A DNA stretch of 45,610 nucleotides from Haloterrigena salifodinae (GTDB lineage: Archaea; Halobacteriota; Halobacteria; Halobacteriales; Natrialbaceae), in the NCBI RefSeq assembly GCF_003977755.1, contig NZ_RQWN01000010.1, forward strand, positions 1-45,610, given 5' to 3'. The position numbers and the translations under genes are program-made. This document shows, one piece after another, positions 30,326 through 37,267 of this stretch. How positions within the stretch are numbered: position 1 is the stretch's first letter; each line of letters starts with the position of its first letter. A model generated the notes under the pieces. The model worked only from the letters and a program-made list of their open reading frames with translations. It was not told where the DNA came from and ran no database searches.

Positions 30326-30951
30326 TGGCTTCTCACCCCACTCACACCACCAGGGCTCTCAGACCGCTTATAACTCCGCCAGATGTGTGGCTTGAGTCTC
30401 GAATCTTCTGCAAGGATTTTAGAGACTTTCTTCTCGTCCCTTTCGGCAGAACCCGCATGGATGGATTTGCAGTATCCAACGACCGGCTCACCGTTGATTT
30501 CTGCTGCTGAAAGCGGCCAAGTCGTGTGTCGCTTAATCCCTGTCACGGGCTCTTTCTGTCGGTTATATTCTTTAGCTTCATAGCCGTCGAAGGAGTACGT
30601 CGTAGTGATATCCAGCACCCCTGTATGGAGATCAACAGAGAACTTTCGCTTCACTACGATGTCACCAGCCTGTCGAATCCCCAGCCAACTACTCTCTGTG
30701 AGTTGCTTAAACGAAGTCTCACAGTCTTCGAAAAACACTATCCCGTTCTCAGTGTCATTGTCCTCGCCCTCAGTTTCGAACTCACTAAAGGGCGGGAGTC
30801 GGTTCGATATCTTCTGAGAGGCGTCTACTCTTGACTTAGCGTCCTCTCTATCTTCACCCTCGTATTTCTCTTGAAGGAGATTTAGTGCCTCTCCAATGAC
30901 GTTCCGTTCGTGCTCCCCGTGGATTTGGAGATTCCTCGTTATCTGGCTCAT
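30322..30951 (-). CDS. Hypothetical protein of atypical base composition
   Basis: 209 aa. Helical N-terminus (NVIGEALNLLQEKYEGEDRE), a central region with FFEDCETSFKQLTESSWLGIR and DIVVKRKFSVDLHTGVLDITTTYSFDGYE (beta-rich), and a Ser/Arg-rich end. The coding DNA is visibly more AT-rich than neighbouring genes, suggesting recent acquisition. Overlaps the next upstream gene stop (ATGA). No family recognised. Confidence 0.65.
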   Translation of the reverse strand: MSQITRNLQIHGEHERNVIGEALNLLQEKYEGEDREDAKSRVDASQKISNRLPPFSEFETEGEDNDTENGIVFFEDCETSFKQLTESSWLGIRQAGDIVVKRKFSVDLHTGVLDITTTYSFDGYEAKEYNRQKEPVTGIKRHTTWPLSAAEINGEPVVGYCKSIHAGSAERDEKKVSKILAEDSRLKPHIWRSYKRSESPGGVSGVRSQ

Positions 30952-31190
30952 TCGTGGTCACGCCCCGTGGCCGATTCTATTGTCCACTCGTCCGATTCGA
31001 TGAGGTAGTCGCCAAGATCCGAAAACGCCTCATATAAATGGTATTCAGCGCCACGAATATCGCCCTCTGAAATCTTTTCAGCGGCTTTCGAATGGTGCGT
31101 CTGAACCGACGCCATAGCGATCATGAGGTCACGCCCCCACTCGCCCCCGCGATCAGTGTCGCTCGTAGACTTAACGTTCTCGTCACTCAT
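30948..31190 (-). CDS. Small helical protein
   Basis: 80 aa from the ATG at 31188-31190, which has GGAGG 5 nt upstream and overlaps the previous stop as ATGAGTGA. A longer start four codons upstream is possible. The C-terminal part (IAMASVQTHHSKAAEKISEG, GAEYHLYEAFSDLGDYLIES) is helical and TPR-like. Encodes NVKSTSDT through an 18-base sequence repeated exactly at 35340-35357. Confidence 0.6.
   Translation of the reverse strand: MSDENVKSTSDTDRGGEWGRDLMIAMASVQTHHSKAAEKISEGDIRGAEYHLYEAFSDLGDYLIESDEWTIESATGRDHE
31160..31177. repeat. 18-bp exact direct repeat, copy 1
   Basis: CGCTCGTAGACTTAACGT, inside the N-terminal coding region of the 80-aa gene (read in the VKSTS frame). The only other copy I see is at 35340-35357, inside a second gene in the same reading frame. 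Confidence 0.7.
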
Positions 31191-31692
31191 GCTGGCCTCC
31201 ATAGCGATCGTGTCCGAGCTGGGTCTCGTACTGCTCGCGCTGCTCGTCGCGACGCCGTCGGGCCTCGCGGATATGATCCGGGAGTCGAGCGTTGCGATCC
31301 CGGCGGTCGTCCTCGAGGTCGGTACCGTCGAAGCATTCGCTAAGCGCGCTGGCCACTGACTCGGCCGCCTCTGCGACTGCGTCCATCAACGGTTCGAGCG
31401 CATCGGAGAACGCATCGGAGAACGCTACCGCATGTGCACTGACAACCGTCGCGAGCGAGACGACGTCGCCGGGCTCGGCGTCAAGCCAGTCGCGTGTCCG
31501 CTCGGGAAGGATTATCCGGCCAGCGTTGTCGGTCGAGAGGGCCCTGGTCGCGTGCATGATCGCCGCGATCTCGTCTGGCGACCTCGGGAACGCTGGATAC
31601 ACAGGCTCGAGAACCCACTGGCCGTTCTCGTCGATGATCCGGTACTGCAACGCCTTGCTCTCTGGGTCTACATCCAGTTCTGGATTACTCAT
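31183..31692 (-). CDS. AbrB/SpoVT-like transition regulator fused to helical tail
   Basis: 169 aa. Residues 51-82 (ALSTDNAGRIILPERTRDWL, then DAEPGDVVSL) fit the swapped-hairpin AbrB motif (GRI.LP...R..L...PGD). The region after is Ala-rich helical (DALEPLMDAVAEAAESVASAL), with a charged C-terminus. AbrB-like domains bind DNA as dimers in archaeal regulators. Eight bases overlap with the next gene's start. Confidence 0.65.
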   Translation of the reverse strand: MSNPELDVDPESKALQYRIIDENGQWVLEPVYPAFPRSPDEIAAIMHATRALSTDNAGRIILPERTRDWLDAEPGDVVSLATVVSAHAVAFSDAFSDALEPLMDAVAEAAESVASALSECFDGTDLEDDRRDRNARLPDHIREARRRRDEQREQYETQLGHDRYGGQHE

Positions 31693-32002
31693 TGTGGTTT
31701 AGATTCTGCCGGGTCTGTCGTTTTATGATGCTCTCTACGCCTTTTTGCGGGACAGGATGTGCTGCTTCGGCCGATGACATTCGGGAAGCTGCCTGGGCCT
31801 GCTGGGCCGTCGTGATTGACTGATTCCCACGGAGGTTACCTGCGACCGTCGCTGTTCCGCCGCCAACGAGACAGACGATTCCAAGGATACCAGGTGGGAT
31901 CTCACACGAGGTACACGGGGTGTGGTTGTACTCGAGACACGCCCGACACCGGGACCAGTCTTCGATCCAGCCCCACCACGTCGGGAGCCAGTAGTCCGTC
32001 AT
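31685..32002 (-). CDS. Small membrane protein with Cys cluster
   Basis: 105 aa from the ATG at 32000-32002, which overlaps the upstream stop as ATGA (a longer in-frame start at 32038 is less likely). Trp-rich start MTDYWLPTWWGWIED, a Cys cluster (CRACLEYNHTPCTSC), one membrane helix (GILGIVCLVGGGTATVAG) and a polar tail. Function unknown. Confidence 0.6.
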   Translation of the reverse strand: MTDYWLPTWWGWIEDWSRCRACLEYNHTPCTSCEIPPGILGIVCLVGGGTATVAGNLRGNQSITTAQQAQAASRMSSAEAAHPVPQKGVESIIKRQTRQNLNHNE

Positions 32003-32244
32003 CGGTCCGAACCCTCCGATTCCGGGTACCGTCCCCACTCAATTTCGCCGTCGCAGACTGTCCGGAAATCAACAAACGAGTGGTACACCGATTGGTGACC
32101 AGACTCAATTTTGTCGTCGGTTTCGGGAACGCTCTTGGGGATCCACTCGAGGATGATGAACCCGGAGGGGAAGCGGTAGCCCCACGCTTCGAAGCCTTCC
32201 GAACCGGTGTAGTGAAACGGGCCAGCCCGATAGGGATCAGTCAT
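31999..32244 (-). CDS. Small aromatic-rich protein
   Basis: 81 aa from the ATG at 32242-32244, chosen because it overlaps the upstream gene end and gives the acidic reading (FHYTGSEGFEAWGYRFPSGF, then IILEWIPKSVPETDDKIESG). The longer upstream frame is Arg/Ser-rich and implausible for this organism. No family. Confidence 0.6.
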   Translation of the reverse strand: MTDPYRAGPFHYTGSEGFEAWGYRFPSGFIILEWIPKSVPETDDKIESGHQSVYHSFVDFRTVCDGEIEWGRYPESEGSDR

Positions 32245-32620
32245 CGTCCTCACCTCGAAGGTCGTCGACGCGCCGATTCGCGATGTTAAGACAGAGCGCT
32301 CCGTTGCGGGTTGTTCGGCTCGAGCGTTCGTGATACTCCCGTATCTTTCGCTCGAGGTCGTCCGGGTCGTCAATCCCGAGGTAGGTCCGCTCGTGCTCAC
32401 CTGAATCGTCAGTGACTCGAACAAGGTCGCCCCGAGACGTGGCCGCCGAGATCGCCGACCGGACCCGTGAAGGATGCTCGTCCGGGTAGCTCCACGAGAC
32501 GCTCGCGACGACCGGTGCCTCATGGATCAGCGGTGGCTGGGAGCCCCCGGTGTTGTGCTCGACGTAGCCAACCACGCTATCGTAGATCTCCTTCGACGAG
32601 GCGTCCGTCTGGTCACTCAT
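32237..32620 (-). CDS. Probable winged-helix protein
   Basis: 127 aa from the ATG at 32618-32620 (ATGAGTGA overlap with the upstream stop). A helical part (SKEIYDSVVGYVEHN), then PVVASVSWSYPDEHPSRVRSAISAATSRGDLVRVTDDSGEHERTYLGI reads like helix-turn-helix plus wing, and a basic tail follows. DNA-binding regulator by pattern. Confidence 0.55.
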   Translation of the reverse strand: MSDQTDASSKEIYDSVVGYVEHNTGGSQPPLIHEAPVVASVSWSYPDEHPSRVRSAISAATSRGDLVRVTDDSGEHERTYLGIDDPDDLERKIREYHERSSRTTRNGALCLNIANRRVDDLRGEDDD

Positions 32621-32987
32621 CGCGATCAGCTCCCGCTTGGGGTGATCGGTCAACCTCTACCCACTCGCCTTGTCTGACTAACTGGCTCTCCATCTGATCA
32701 CCGACGCTATAGTATTTTGACTGGGCCGCGCTGTGTCCCTTTCCTCGTCGCTCTTTCCCGTGGGTTTGGGCTTTCATGGCGATTTCGCACAGCCCCCCAG
32801 AAGGGGCCCTGAAACGCATCTTACCAGAGGGGTAGTTCTCTGGTTCGTCGGCGAACGCTCGGTACAGTTCTTCCATTGCAGGATGGTCGCGTTCCATCCC
32901 CATCTTAGACGCAGCTATGTGAGCGGTTCGCGCCTCAGATGCCGACAATTCGACTACTGATGTGCGTTCAGTATCGTCACTATTCAT
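32613..32987 (-). CDS. Hypothetical accessory protein
   Basis: 124 aa from the ATG at 32985-32987, which overlaps the upstream stop as ATGAATAG. ELSASEARTAHIAASKMGME, AMEELYRAFADEPENYPSGK and a basic HGKERRGKGHSAAQSKYYSVGDQ segment. No known motif. The extended upstream reading frame is not protein-like. Confidence 0.55.
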   Translation of the reverse strand: MNSDDTERTSVVELSASEARTAHIAASKMGMERDHPAMEELYRAFADEPENYPSGKMRFRAPSGGLCEIAMKAQTHGKERRGKGHSAAQSKYYSVGDQMESQLVRQGEWVEVDRSPQAGADRDE

Positions 32988-33330
32988 CGACCATCGCCTC
33001 CTCGAGTTCGATAAAGGACCAGCCACCTTTGGCGTAGAAGTCTGCGACCTCGGTGGCAGTCTCACAATGGGAGTGTTCCTTCCAATGAACGCCTGCGTTG
33101 TGTGGGCCAAGCCACGGTCCAGAGAAATCCTGGTAATTCTCAATCGAAATCGATTGAACCCCTGCAATGACGATTATCTGCTCTAATTCGTCCTTCGTGG
33201 CCGACGAATACATCACGTAGTCCAGAGTCTCCGCGTTCGAGAAGAACTCCCTCACCTCGTCGATTGAGACCGGACGGTCTGGAAAGAGGTTCTCGAGTGC
33301 GTACGTGAGTTGCGTTGTTGGGTCTGCCAT
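32980..33330 (-). CDS. Hypothetical accessory protein, first gene of the coupled cluster
   Basis: 116 aa from the ATG at 33328-33330, preceded by an ACACACAC leader. Helical, acidic (LTYALENLFPDRPVSIDEVR), with a Trp/His-rich middle (SGPWLGPHNAGVHWKEHSHC). It begins a chain of genes with 4-8 nt overlaps. No family recognised. Confidence 0.6.
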   Translation of the reverse strand: MADPTTQLTYALENLFPDRPVSIDEVREFFSNAETLDYVMYSSATKDELEQIIVIAGVQSISIENYQDFSGPWLGPHNAGVHWKEHSHCETATEVADFYAKGGWSFIELEEAMVDE

Positions 33331-33605
33331 GATTGCGTGCGTGTGTGTTGATGTTGAATTGGTGTGCGAACGATGCGGGACGGGAAGCCGACACCACGAG
33401 AGGACCGTCAGACGGGAAGGTCGTGGACAGATGACGGCCACGGGATCACCTCCGAATCGGTCCTTGGATTAGACCGACGACGGACCGATCGAGCGGTATA
33501 CGAGCTAGTAGCGGTACGTTGCTTACAACCGCGTGCTGTGTGCATTGTTTTCTTAGTGTTTGATGGCTGAGGGCTCACGCCCGGTCTGCTGGGCCGGGGA
33601 CAGGG
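33331..33605. other. Intergenic region, probable promoter of the accessory chain
   Basis: 275 bp. A GGGC-TGAG/TCAC-GCCC-type hairpin near 33573-33586 sits just after the stop of the coiled-coil gene and may terminate its transcript. The rest presumably holds the promoter for the 33330 gene. The open frame on the plus strand here is Arg-rich and rejected. Confidence 0.4.
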
Positions 33606-34454
33606 TCACTCGTGGACGCCAGCTGTCTCGTCCCCACCACCCGACGTGGTTTCTCCGGGGATCTCGGTTCCTTCCATGATCTTGACGCGGCGCTCCTTGC
33701 TGGTCACACCGCTCCGTCCACTCTTGGTCTTGCTAACCACGATCCGGTCCTTCGTGAGGTCCTTCATCGCACCGATCGTCCGACTAACCAACTTCTTTGC
33801 GTAGGCGTCGTCGACGGCACCGCGGCCGAGTTCACGGCGAATCCAGTGCTTTATCTCGCTCGCATCGATGTACTCTCGGACGCCCTTGCAGCCGTTCTTC
33901 CAGGGGTTGTCGACCTCGCTATCACGCGCCTGCCAGAGTCTCGCAGCGAGATAGTCGCCCTTCGTCTTGGCCGTCCGGTCGAGCATGTCGTCGTCCATCT
34001 GGGCCAGCTGCTGGATCGGGAGGAGATCAGCGTGCGCCAGGTTTGTCGAACCGCCGCGAGCCAGCGGATCCTCGCTCTCGGGGAGCCGGTAGTACTCGCC
34101 ACTGTCTTTCTGGATCTTCTCGAGGCGCCCCTCCTTGATCGGGAGGTCGAACTCGACGACGATCTCCGCGGGGAGGTGTGCTCCCTTCTCGAGCTCGCGG
34201 GCCATCAACTCGTTCAATCGATCGTCGTTGAGGTCAGTCGCGGCATCGAACCGGGCGTGCTTGACTTCTTGCTCGTCCTCGAGCTCATCGACGCGCGCTT
34301 CGAGCTCCTCGATACGCTCGTCCTTCTGCTCGTTCGCTTTCCGCAGCTCTTCGTTCTCGGCCTCAACGGTTTCGAGGCGATTGCGGATCTGTTCGAGTTC
34401 GGCAGCGAGTTGTTTGTTCGTCGGTGCGGTCGTCGTGTCGGGGTGGGCAGACAT
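33606..34454 (-). CDS. Coiled-coil protein with C-terminal winged-helix-like domain
   Basis: 282 aa. Residues about 14-68 are a long heptad coiled coil (LAAELEQIRNRLETVEAENE, ELEARVDELEDEQEV). Then comes a mixed domain (IVVEFDLPIKEGRLEKIQKD). The C-terminal part about 165-260 is helical and basic (KGVREYIDASEIKHWIRREL, SRTIGAMKDLTKDRIVVSKT, SGRSGVTSKERRVKIM), resembling a DNA-binding winged helix. It is transcribed away from the structured region 34455-34757. A regulator or replication protein of proviral type is plausible. Confidence 0.7.
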   Translation of the reverse strand: MSAHPDTTTAPTNKQLAAELEQIRNRLETVEAENEELRKANEQKDERIEELEARVDELEDEQEVKHARFDAATDLNDDRLNELMARELEKGAHLPAEIVVEFDLPIKEGRLEKIQKDSGEYYRLPESEDPLARGGSTNLAHADLLPIQQLAQMDDDMLDRTAKTKGDYLAARLWQARDSEVDNPWKNGCKGVREYIDASEIKHWIRRELGRGAVDDAYAKKLVSRTIGAMKDLTKDRIVVSKTKSGRSGVTSKERRVKIMEGTEIPGETTSGGGDETAGVHE

Positions 34455-34512
34455 CGTGTGTACAGAGTTGCCAGTTCGGTCGTCTCGCGATGCGTCTCGA
34501 AATACAAAGTAG

Positions 34513-34567
34513 CCTCTCGAGGGGTGGTGGAAGGCCGCGCAGGACAGAGCCGCGGCTCCTCGAGAGG
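34513..34567. other. Nested hairpin, 10-bp outer and 6-bp inner stem
   Basis: CCTCTCGAGG (34513-34522) pairs with CCTCGAGAGG (34558-34567). Inside, GCCGCG (34534-34539) pairs with CGCGGC (34551-34556). It falls in the predicted 5-prime leader of the coiled-coil gene, so it could be an RNA regulator of it or a DNA-level structure. Confidence 0.6.
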
Positions 34568-34572
34568 CGAAC

Positions 34573-34580
34573 TTTTATAG
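34573..34580 (-). promoter_or_regulatory. TATA-box candidate
   Basis: Minus strand reads CTATAAAA in otherwise GC-rich sequence, an archaeal TATA-like element. It would place transcription about 25 nt downstream, near 34548, giving the coiled-coil gene a leader of about 95 nt with the nested hairpin. The plus strand reads TTTTATAG and could equally drive a short RNA. Confidence 0.5.
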
Positions 34581-34586
34581 AGATCC

Positions 34587-34647
34587 GGAACGCAGGATTA
34601 TGCGACCAAGCATGGGGGCGAATTGACGCCCCCTTCTCCTGCGTTCC
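34587..34647. ncRNA. Three-way-junction structure, RNA or DNA element
   Basis: Outer stem GGAACGCAGGA (34587-34597) with TCCTGCGTTCC (34637-34647), perfect 11 bp. Inside are two hairpins: ATGC/GCAT (34600-34603, 34610-34613) and GGGGGCG/CGCCCCC (34614-34620, 34627-34633) with loop AATTGA. All stems are exact. It could be a small RNA, a riboregulator or a replication-origin cruciform. Strand is unresolved because the fold is symmetric. Confidence 0.6.
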
Positions 34648-34757
34648 ACACCTCGTAGCGGTGGGTGTGCTTCTCCTATCGTGTTGCCTAACCGGTAGAC
34701 GCGGGCGGCACTTAAATCCGGTAGTCACACCTAACGAGTCACGTAGGCGGGGATCCA

Positions 34758-34985
34758 TCACTCACCACCGTCCGAGTCGACGATCGAGTAGAGGTAGCGA
34801 CCGCCGAGCCCCTCTCGGTAGGAGACCAGCCCCTGCTCACGCAGCCGATCGAGCGCCCTCGAGGCGGCGTTGGCAGTGATCGCTCCCGATCGATCCGTGA
34901 TCTGGCTCCGAGTGAGTTCGCCCGAGTCCTCGAGGACGTCGTAGATCTCGCGCTGGGTCGGGCCCAGCTGCTCTGGGTTCATCAT
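34758..34985 (-). CDS. Winged-helix DNA-binding protein
   Basis: 75 aa from the ATG at 34983-34985, overlapping the upstream stop. PEQLGPTQREIYDVLEDSGE, RSQITDRSGAITANAASRALDRLREQGLV and YREGLGGRYLYSI form a compact winged helix with clear helix 2-3 and wing. Probably a regulator; last gene of the 35996-34758 chain. Confidence 0.8.
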   Translation of the reverse strand: MMNPEQLGPTQREIYDVLEDSGELTRSQITDRSGAITANAASRALDRLREQGLVSYREGLGGRYLYSIVDSDGGE

Positions 34986-35209
34986 CGCTCGACCACCTCG
35001 AGGAGGACTTCGGCGTCGCCGTCGGACGACCACGCCGCTACCGTCGATCGGACACGGCAGTCGGCCTCGTAGATCTGCTGATGGACGTCGTCGAGCTCGA
35101 TCGCGTCGGCGCCGTCGTGGCCCCGGCACGTCACGAGGATGTGGTCGTCCTCTTTCGAGACCGAGACATCATCGAGCTCAACCAGTGAGAGGACGAGTGC
35201 ACCCGTCAC
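34982..35209 (-). CDS. Small alpha/beta protein
   Basis: 75 aa with alternating strands (LVLSLVELDDVSVSKEDDHI, then VRSTVAAWSSDGDAEVLLEV). Coupled by ATGA at both ends. Ferredoxin-like small fold possible. Function unknown. Confidence 0.6.
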   Translation of the reverse strand: MTGALVLSLVELDDVSVSKEDDHILVTCRGHDGADAIELDDVHQQIYEADCRVRSTVAAWSSDGDAEVLLEVVER

Positions 35210-35619
35210 GCCGAGTCACCCCCTGGCCGTTCTGTTCCCGTGTCGCGTGAGCGGGCCCAGTCCTCCGCTGCATGGAGGATACACTGGTCCCCTCCGTCAA
35301 ATTCGACCGGCCAATCGCATTCGCCCCGGCGGCAAGTTCCGCTCGTAGACTTAACGTCGCGACCTCCGTCGGTTACCGGCTCTCGGATCTCGATGCCCAT
35401 GATCTCGGCCGCCTCATCCTGGTCGTCGAGAGTCAGCGTCCCGTAGCGACTGTTGAGCATCTGCTGTGTGCCCCGCTTAGTGAGTGCCGCAATCGCATCA
35501 GCGGACTCGGCGTCGTAGCGCCCGGCCAGTCGCTCGGGCTTGAGGCCGCGACCGACCTGGACACGGGCTTCGGTCAGGCGCTCCTGCCAGAGTTCCTCGG
35601 TGGTCTTTCCGTCAGTCAT
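35206..35619 (-). CDS. Accessory protein with Cys/His cluster
   Basis: 137 aa from the ATG at 35617-35619 (ATGA overlap). Helical N-terminus (EELWQERLTEARVQVGRGLK, SADAIAALTKRGTQQMLNSR), then CRRGECDWPVEFDGGDQCILH, a possible zinc site, and an acidic end. Contains the second 18-bp repeat copy encoding VKSTS. Confidence 0.6.
   Translation of the reverse strand: MTDGKTTEELWQERLTEARVQVGRGLKPERLAGRYDAESADAIAALTKRGTQQMLNSRYGTLTLDDQDEAAEIMGIEIREPVTDGGRDVKSTSGTCRRGECDWPVEFDGGDQCILHAAEDWARSRDTGTERPGGDSA
35340..35357. repeat. 18-bp exact direct repeat, copy 2
   Basis: CGCTCGTAGACTTAACGT, identical to 31160-31177 and translated in the same frame (DVKSTSGT here, NVKSTSDT there). The flanks differ, so it is not a recent gene duplication. 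Confidence 0.7.
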
Positions 35620-35996
35620 CGCGACCACCGCGAGTCCGCGGGATCGGTTCGGCGGAGGTGGTCCTTCTGGGGCTCGTAGATGTGGCCGCGGGACTGGAGC
35701 CACCCAATCGCATCGATCACGCCCGCGCGCTCGAGGTCGGTCCGATCAACGACCCAGTCGACGACGTCTCCTGTCGGGATCCCATTGTCGGCCTCCTGGT
35801 CGCCGAGGTCCTCGAGGGCCCGACCGACGAGATCGTGGGTCGAGCATTCCTCGAGGTCGGAACCGCCATCAGGCCGGAGCTGTTGTGCACCGCTCGAGTC
35901 ACCGTCGCCGTCGAACGGCTTCCCGCAGCGGTGGCACTTGTAACACTTCTTGCTCTCGGCGTCGCAGACAGGGCAGTACCGGCTACTACCCGCCAT
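35616..35996 (-). CDS. Zinc-ribbon protein with MCM-like winged-helix tail
   Basis: 126 aa. Two Cys pairs (CPVCDAESKKCYKCHRCGK) form a zinc ribbon. The C-terminal segment GIPTGDVVDWVVDRTDLERA, then VIDAIGWLQSRGHIYEPQKD follows the pattern of the winged helix found at the end of archaeal MCM and related proteins (ending in G.IYEP). It could act in replication or transcription. Coupled by overlap on both sides. Confidence 0.65.
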   Translation of the reverse strand: MAGSSRYCPVCDAESKKCYKCHRCGKPFDGDGDSSGAQQLRPDGGSDLEECSTHDLVGRALEDLGDQEADNGIPTGDVVDWVVDRTDLERAGVIDAIGWLQSRGHIYEPQKDHLRRTDPADSRWSR

Positions 35997-36796
35997 CAGG
36001 CGTTCACCCCAGCGTCTTCGCTGGCTTTGTCAGCGCAGACGAGGCAGAGTTCACGACCGTCGACAGAGTGGAGGCCGCGCTCGGGTTCGCGGCCACACTC
36101 TTCGCATGTCGATCGTCCGAGGACATCCTGATCGTCACCGGTGTCGTACTCGAGGTACGGGAGGATCTCGTCGCTGATCCAGGCGGCGAAGACGTCCTCT
36201 TGCGTGAGGTTGTAGGCGGCGACATAGCCGGACTTGGCGACCATCCCGCGGACCGGGTACCCGTCCCACTCGTAGGAAAAGCCGAGTGCGCTGATCCCGG
36301 TCGGCGGTAGGTTGTGCCAGGCGGCGTCCTTGTGGTACTGCGCGCCGGCGCGATCTTCGTCGTCGCCGTCGTCGATCGACTGCGAGTAGCTGGCGCCCCA
36401 GACGCTTCCGCCGTTCTGTTCGAACCGTTCGGCCCACGCGTCGAGGCGGATCATCGCGTCCTCCGCAACCATCCCCTCCTTAGCGAGGATCCAGTCGTGG
36501 ACAAAGCGGCCGTCGGAGGAACTGACCCCGACCCATCCCTCCTCGAGGTCGGCGTACCACTCGGTATCGACGCGGCGGGAGACCTCGTCCTGTTCTTTGA
36601 TGAAGCCGTCCTCGGTCGGGACGGGGACGCGCTTCTCCTCTTCGATCCACGCGGCAGCCTCGCCGTGGTAGAGCGTCTTTCCGTCGAGGTACTGCGTTCC
36701 GTCGACGACGATCGTCGGAAGGTCGCCGCCAAGCACGGACTCGAGTTCGCCTGTGTTGGGCTCGCCGGTCAGCAGCGAGAGGATCGCGGCGTGCAT
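35996..36796 (-). CDS. Accessory protein with C-terminal zinc ribbon
   Basis: 266 aa. Mixed alpha/beta central region (VDTEWYADLEEGWVGVSSSD, GRFVHDWILAKEGMVAEDAM, RGMVAKSGYVAAYNLTQEDVF) and CEECGREPERGLHSVDGRELCLVCADK at the end (C-x2-C...C-x2-C). I do not recognise the core. It shares its stop/start base with the 126-aa gene. Confidence 0.65.
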   Translation of the reverse strand: MHAAILSLLTGEPNTGELESVLGGDLPTIVVDGTQYLDGKTLYHGEAAAWIEEEKRVPVPTEDGFIKEQDEVSRRVDTEWYADLEEGWVGVSSSDGRFVHDWILAKEGMVAEDAMIRLDAWAERFEQNGGSVWGASYSQSIDDGDDEDRAGAQYHKDAAWHNLPPTGISALGFSYEWDGYPVRGMVAKSGYVAAYNLTQEDVFAAWISDEILPYLEYDTGDDQDVLGRSTCEECGREPERGLHSVDGRELCLVCADKASEDAGVNA

Positions 36797-37267
36797 CTAC
36801 GCACCACCTCCGACCTCCGAGACGTCGTCAGAAACGGCGCTGACTGCATCCTCGTTGAACTCGACTACCGCCGTCTGGTTGGACTCGCCATCGAACCGCT
36901 CCTCGAGATCGGCGCCGAAGTCAACGAACGCGTCGAAGTTCGGGCCCGGCTCAACGAGGTGGCCGCGTTCACCGATATCGATGACGTCGTGCACATCGAG
37001 TTTCGGTAGATGATTCTGGTAGAGGGTGCAGTACACTGACTTGCGGTTGTCGTCGGCGATCGTCGCGACGGCGTCCGCGAGTGCGCGGAGTCTCATCGGG
37101 CCGAGCTCGTTGACCAGCGCGACGGCCAGGCGCCGCCGCTGGTTTTTCATCAGATTCGCCGCCGTAGTGATCGGGACGTCGCAGGGCTCCGGATCAGCGG
37201 CCGAGTCTGACTCGGTGGTGGAGCTTTGGCTGAGGATACGGGCGATGCGCTCGAGCAGTCCGGACAT
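36797..37267 (-). CDS. Haloarchaeal winged-helix protein (DUF7344-like)
   Basis: 156 aa. ANLMKNQRRRLAVALVNELG, then PMRLRALADAVATIADDNRK and SVYCTLYQNHLPKLDVHDVI fits the halobacterial DUF7344-type winged helix, common in genomes and proviruses of this group. Acidic C-terminus. Likely transcription regulator. Confidence 0.72.
   Translation of the reverse strand: MSGLLERIARILSQSSTTESDSAADPEPCDVPITTAANLMKNQRRRLAVALVNELGPMRLRALADAVATIADDNRKSVYCTLYQNHLPKLDVHDVIDIGERGHLVEPGPNFDAFVDFGADLEERFDGESNQTAVVEFNEDAVSAVSDDVSEVGGGA

Larger units (their letters stand above)
34455..34757. other. Structured intergenic region, origin or regulatory RNA candidate
   Basis: 303 bp without genes, dense in inverted repeats. 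There is a nested hairpin at 34513-34567, an AT-rich TATA-like element at 34573-34580 and a three-way-junction structure at 34587-34647. Then CCGGTAG occurs twice (near 34692 and 34718) and GTCAC twice. It separates the coiled-coil gene from the upstream winged-helix operon. Confidence 0.6.

Noticed and set aside
32987-33167. Extended start for the 124-aa gene, giving 184 aa
   Set aside because: The extra 60 residues are Arg/Ser-rich and lie antisense-like over the neighbouring coding region, whereas the ATG at 32987 overlaps the upstream stop as in the rest of the chain.
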